Part shown: positions 5,362 to 5,394 of the stretch, one piece after another | Position numbering within the stretch: position 1 is the stretch's first letter | Layout of the letters: each line of letters begins with the position of its first letter | From: Cyclobacteriaceae bacterium | GTDB lineage: Bacteria > Bacteroidota > Bacteroidia > Cytophagales > Cyclobacteriaceae | DNA: 5,394 nt | Assembly: GCA_030589835.1 (NCBI GenBank) | Contig: JAUUZS010000336.1 | Span: forward strand, 1 to 5,394 | Direction of reading: 5' to 3' | Notes under the pieces: model-generated | Database searches by the model: none | The model's input: only the letters and a program-made list of their open reading frames with translations | What the model was told of the DNA's origin: nothing | Program-made: the position numbers and the translations under genes

Positions 5362-5394
5362 ATGAAAGTTTTTCTCTCTCCTCTGGCTGAGAAA
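5362..5394 (+). CDS. RelE/ParE-family toxin, first 11 codons only
   Basis: An ATG 3 bases after the antitoxin stop opens a frame reading MKVFLSPLAEK up to the window end. This opening (a short beta strand, then S-P-x-A-E-K) is typical of RelE/ParE-superfamily proteins often annotated as plasmid stabilisation proteins. Known members are either ribosome-dependent mRNA endonucleases (RelE) or gyrase inhibitors (ParE); 11 residues cannot distinguish these. The gene is truncated by the window edge, so intactness cannot be judged. Its position directly behind a small antitoxin-like gene is the stronger half of the evidence. Confidence 0.62.
   Translation, partial: MKVFLSPLAEK

Overview
The window looks like chromosomal DNA from a member of the Bacteroidota, most likely a Cytophagales- or Flavobacteriia-type organism. 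The sequence evidence is moderate-to-low GC, A/T-rich regions before start codons with no convincing Shine-Dalgarno sequence at any confidently called gene, and protein subtypes common in that phylum. These subtypes are an exported nucleoside hydrolase with a DTDTYNEIDD motif, a short NtrC/NtrY-like regulator-kinase pair, and a small MDIQ-type antitoxin followed by a RelE/ParE toxin. The genus cannot be told from this sequence.

Layout: (1) Positions 44-1930 hold a leftward two-gene unit, transcribed first through ribokinase (1031-1930) and then, 12 bases later, through a nucleoside hydrolase with a signal peptide (44-1018). (2) Positions 1931-2367 are a 437-base divergent intergenic region. 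It contains inverted repeats before ribokinase, a pyrimidine-rich tract, a sigma-54-like -24/-12 element facing right, and a terminator-like hairpin directly before the next gene. (3) Positions 2368-5074 hold a rightward two-component operon: a sigma-54-activating response regulator (receiver, AAA+, Fis-type HTH), whose last 11 bases overlap the start of a two-TM, PAS-containing histidine kinase. (4) Positions 5134-5394 hold an AT-rich antitoxin-like gene and, 3 bases later, the first 11 codons of a RelE/ParE-like toxin cut by the window end.

How the parts work together (inference): the exported hydrolase would split nucleosides outside the cytoplasm, and the ribose, once imported by a transporter not seen here, would be phosphorylated to ribose-5-phosphate by the kinase. 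The two-component pair would sense a membrane or cytoplasmic signal and activate sigma-54 promoters. One candidate target is its own upstream element; further targets probably lie outside the window. The toxin-antitoxin pair appears to be an unrelated accessory insertion.

The protein families are well known. The least explained part is the leader of the response regulator gene (2287-2367), where a sigma-54-like promoter, a hairpin plus T-run, a competing helix and a palindrome touching the start codon lie within 81 bases. I see no CRISPR array, rRNA, tRNA or insertion sequence.
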